Positions 63,816 through 64,000 of a DNA stretch of 64,000 nt are shown in pieces (within the stretch, counting starts at the first letter, position 1; every line of letters starts with the position of its first letter). Origin of the DNA: JAJDFU01 sp964641965. GTDB taxonomy: Bacteria > Bacteroidota > Bacteroidia > Chitinophagales > Saprospiraceae. The position numbers and the translations under genes are program-made. Where the stretch lies: assembly GCA_964641965.1 (NCBI GenBank), contig CAZXLD010000025.1, positions 6,741 to 70,740 of the forward strand, given 5' to 3'. The notes below the pieces were generated by a model. It did not search any database. It was not told the origin of the DNA and saw only the letters and a program-made list of their open reading frames with translations.

Positions 63816-64000
63816 TTACCACAATCGATCTCCTACAATTTCTTGATAAACAGGTTGATAGTACTGTCTGCTAATCGGCAGTTTCCGATCCTGAACGACC
63901 ACCTGTTTACCCTCAATAGCCCGGATATGCCGCTTATTGACCAGATAGGACCGATGGATTCGAATAAATTTGGAAGAGCCCACATCTTGGGCAATATTTT
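63816..64000 (-). CDS. C-terminal part of a LytTR-type response regulator (partial)
   Basis: The last 60 residues of a minus-strand gene that enters from the right edge, ending at the TAA at 63818-63816. The sequence SSKFIRIHRSYLVNKRHIRA and KQVVVQDRKLPISRQYYQPV matches the LytTR DNA-binding domain, including the conserved FIRIHRSYLVN core. The missing N-terminal part is most likely a receiver domain, as in the LytT/AlgR type, with a partner histidine kinase further right. The stop codon lies 5 bp beyond the heptamer array. Confidence 0.88.
   Translation of the reverse strand, partial: NIAQDVGSSKFIRIHRSYLVNKRHIRAIEGKQVVVQDRKLPISRQYYQPVYQEIVGDRLW

Noticed and set aside
63598..63822. Open minus-strand frame of 74 codons across the heptamer array
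   Set aside because: Its composition follows directly from the 7-bp repeat read in triplets (pseudo-repeat every 21 nt), and it extends into the inverted-repeat element; there is no independent sign of coding.

Overview
The window looks like a chromosomal segment of a Bacteroidota bacterium, most likely of the class Saprospiria (Lewinella / Haliscomenobacter-like). This is inferred from content: four proteins carry type IX secretion (T9SS) C-terminal sorting domains (three type A, one gliding-associated type B). There is also a CarboxypepD_reg-type TonB-dependent receptor, an HU-CCDC81/SPOR membrane protein, a single-subunit SdhC-SdhA-SdhB operon, a ribosomal THX gene, and several TAnnTTTG-like -7 promoter elements. 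No rRNA, tRNA, CRISPR array, prophage or insertion sequence was recognised.

Layout. 1-3.2 kb (minus): end of an unknown gene, FAH-family hydrolase, trpS, ridA, rpmF and its usual partner DUF177/YceD. 3.4-11.2 kb (plus): a type B T9SS surface protein with SprB-like repeats, a PhoX-like phosphatase with a T9SS tail, and a di-heme cytochrome-c peroxidase. 11.2-18.5 kb: HU/SPOR protein, heme-motif VCBS lipoprotein, a hemL - histidine kinase - response regulator operon, a methyltransferase and an RpiB-like isomerase. 18.8-33.6 kb (minus): the most unusual locus, with a TonB receptor followed by a T9SS serine-hydrolase-like protein, then a beta-helix protein followed by a 2780-residue mosaic secreted protein. 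33.9-40.3 kb (minus): an EI24/CysZ-like membrane protein, a glutaminase with animal-KGA-like architecture, and sdhCAB. 40.5-46.2 kb: RNase R, an ECF sigma/putative anti-sigma pair and a TonB-C/TPR protein. 46.2-51.6 kb (minus): glycogen synthesis (glgA-glgC), THX, GH3 and LolA. 51.8-56.5 kb: tandem CotH-like proteins, a small lipoprotein, a methyltransferase and an Old Yellow Enzyme. 56.8-61.3 kb: a MacAB-like exporter with two permeases. 61.4-64 kb: an NTF2-like membrane protein, a formylglycine-generating-enzyme homologue with both active-site cysteines, a heptanucleotide repeat array and the end of a LytTR regulator.

How it may fit together. The 18.8-33.6 kb locus reads as an envelope/secretome unit: an outer-membrane receptor and co-oriented secreted proteins. 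The giant protein contains a beta-propeller, two serine-hydrolase-like modules, three DUF4397-like modules (two identical at DNA level), a 5'-nucleotidase-like module, Ig-like repeats and a T9SS tail. All three serine-hydrolase modules at the locus lack the SxxK lysine, and the nucleotidase module has replaced metal-ligand histidines, so binding or altered chemistry may have replaced standard catalysis. With the PhoX-like protein upstream, scavenging of extracellular organic phosphate or nucleotides is a reasonable but untested idea.

Non-coding structure is also notable: a perfect 720-bp tandem duplication, a 27-unit heptamer array in unbroken register, a 166-bp inverted-repeat element with a solo end 45 kb away, and two genes whose apparent -7 elements sit 5 nt from the ATG, as expected for leaderless messages.
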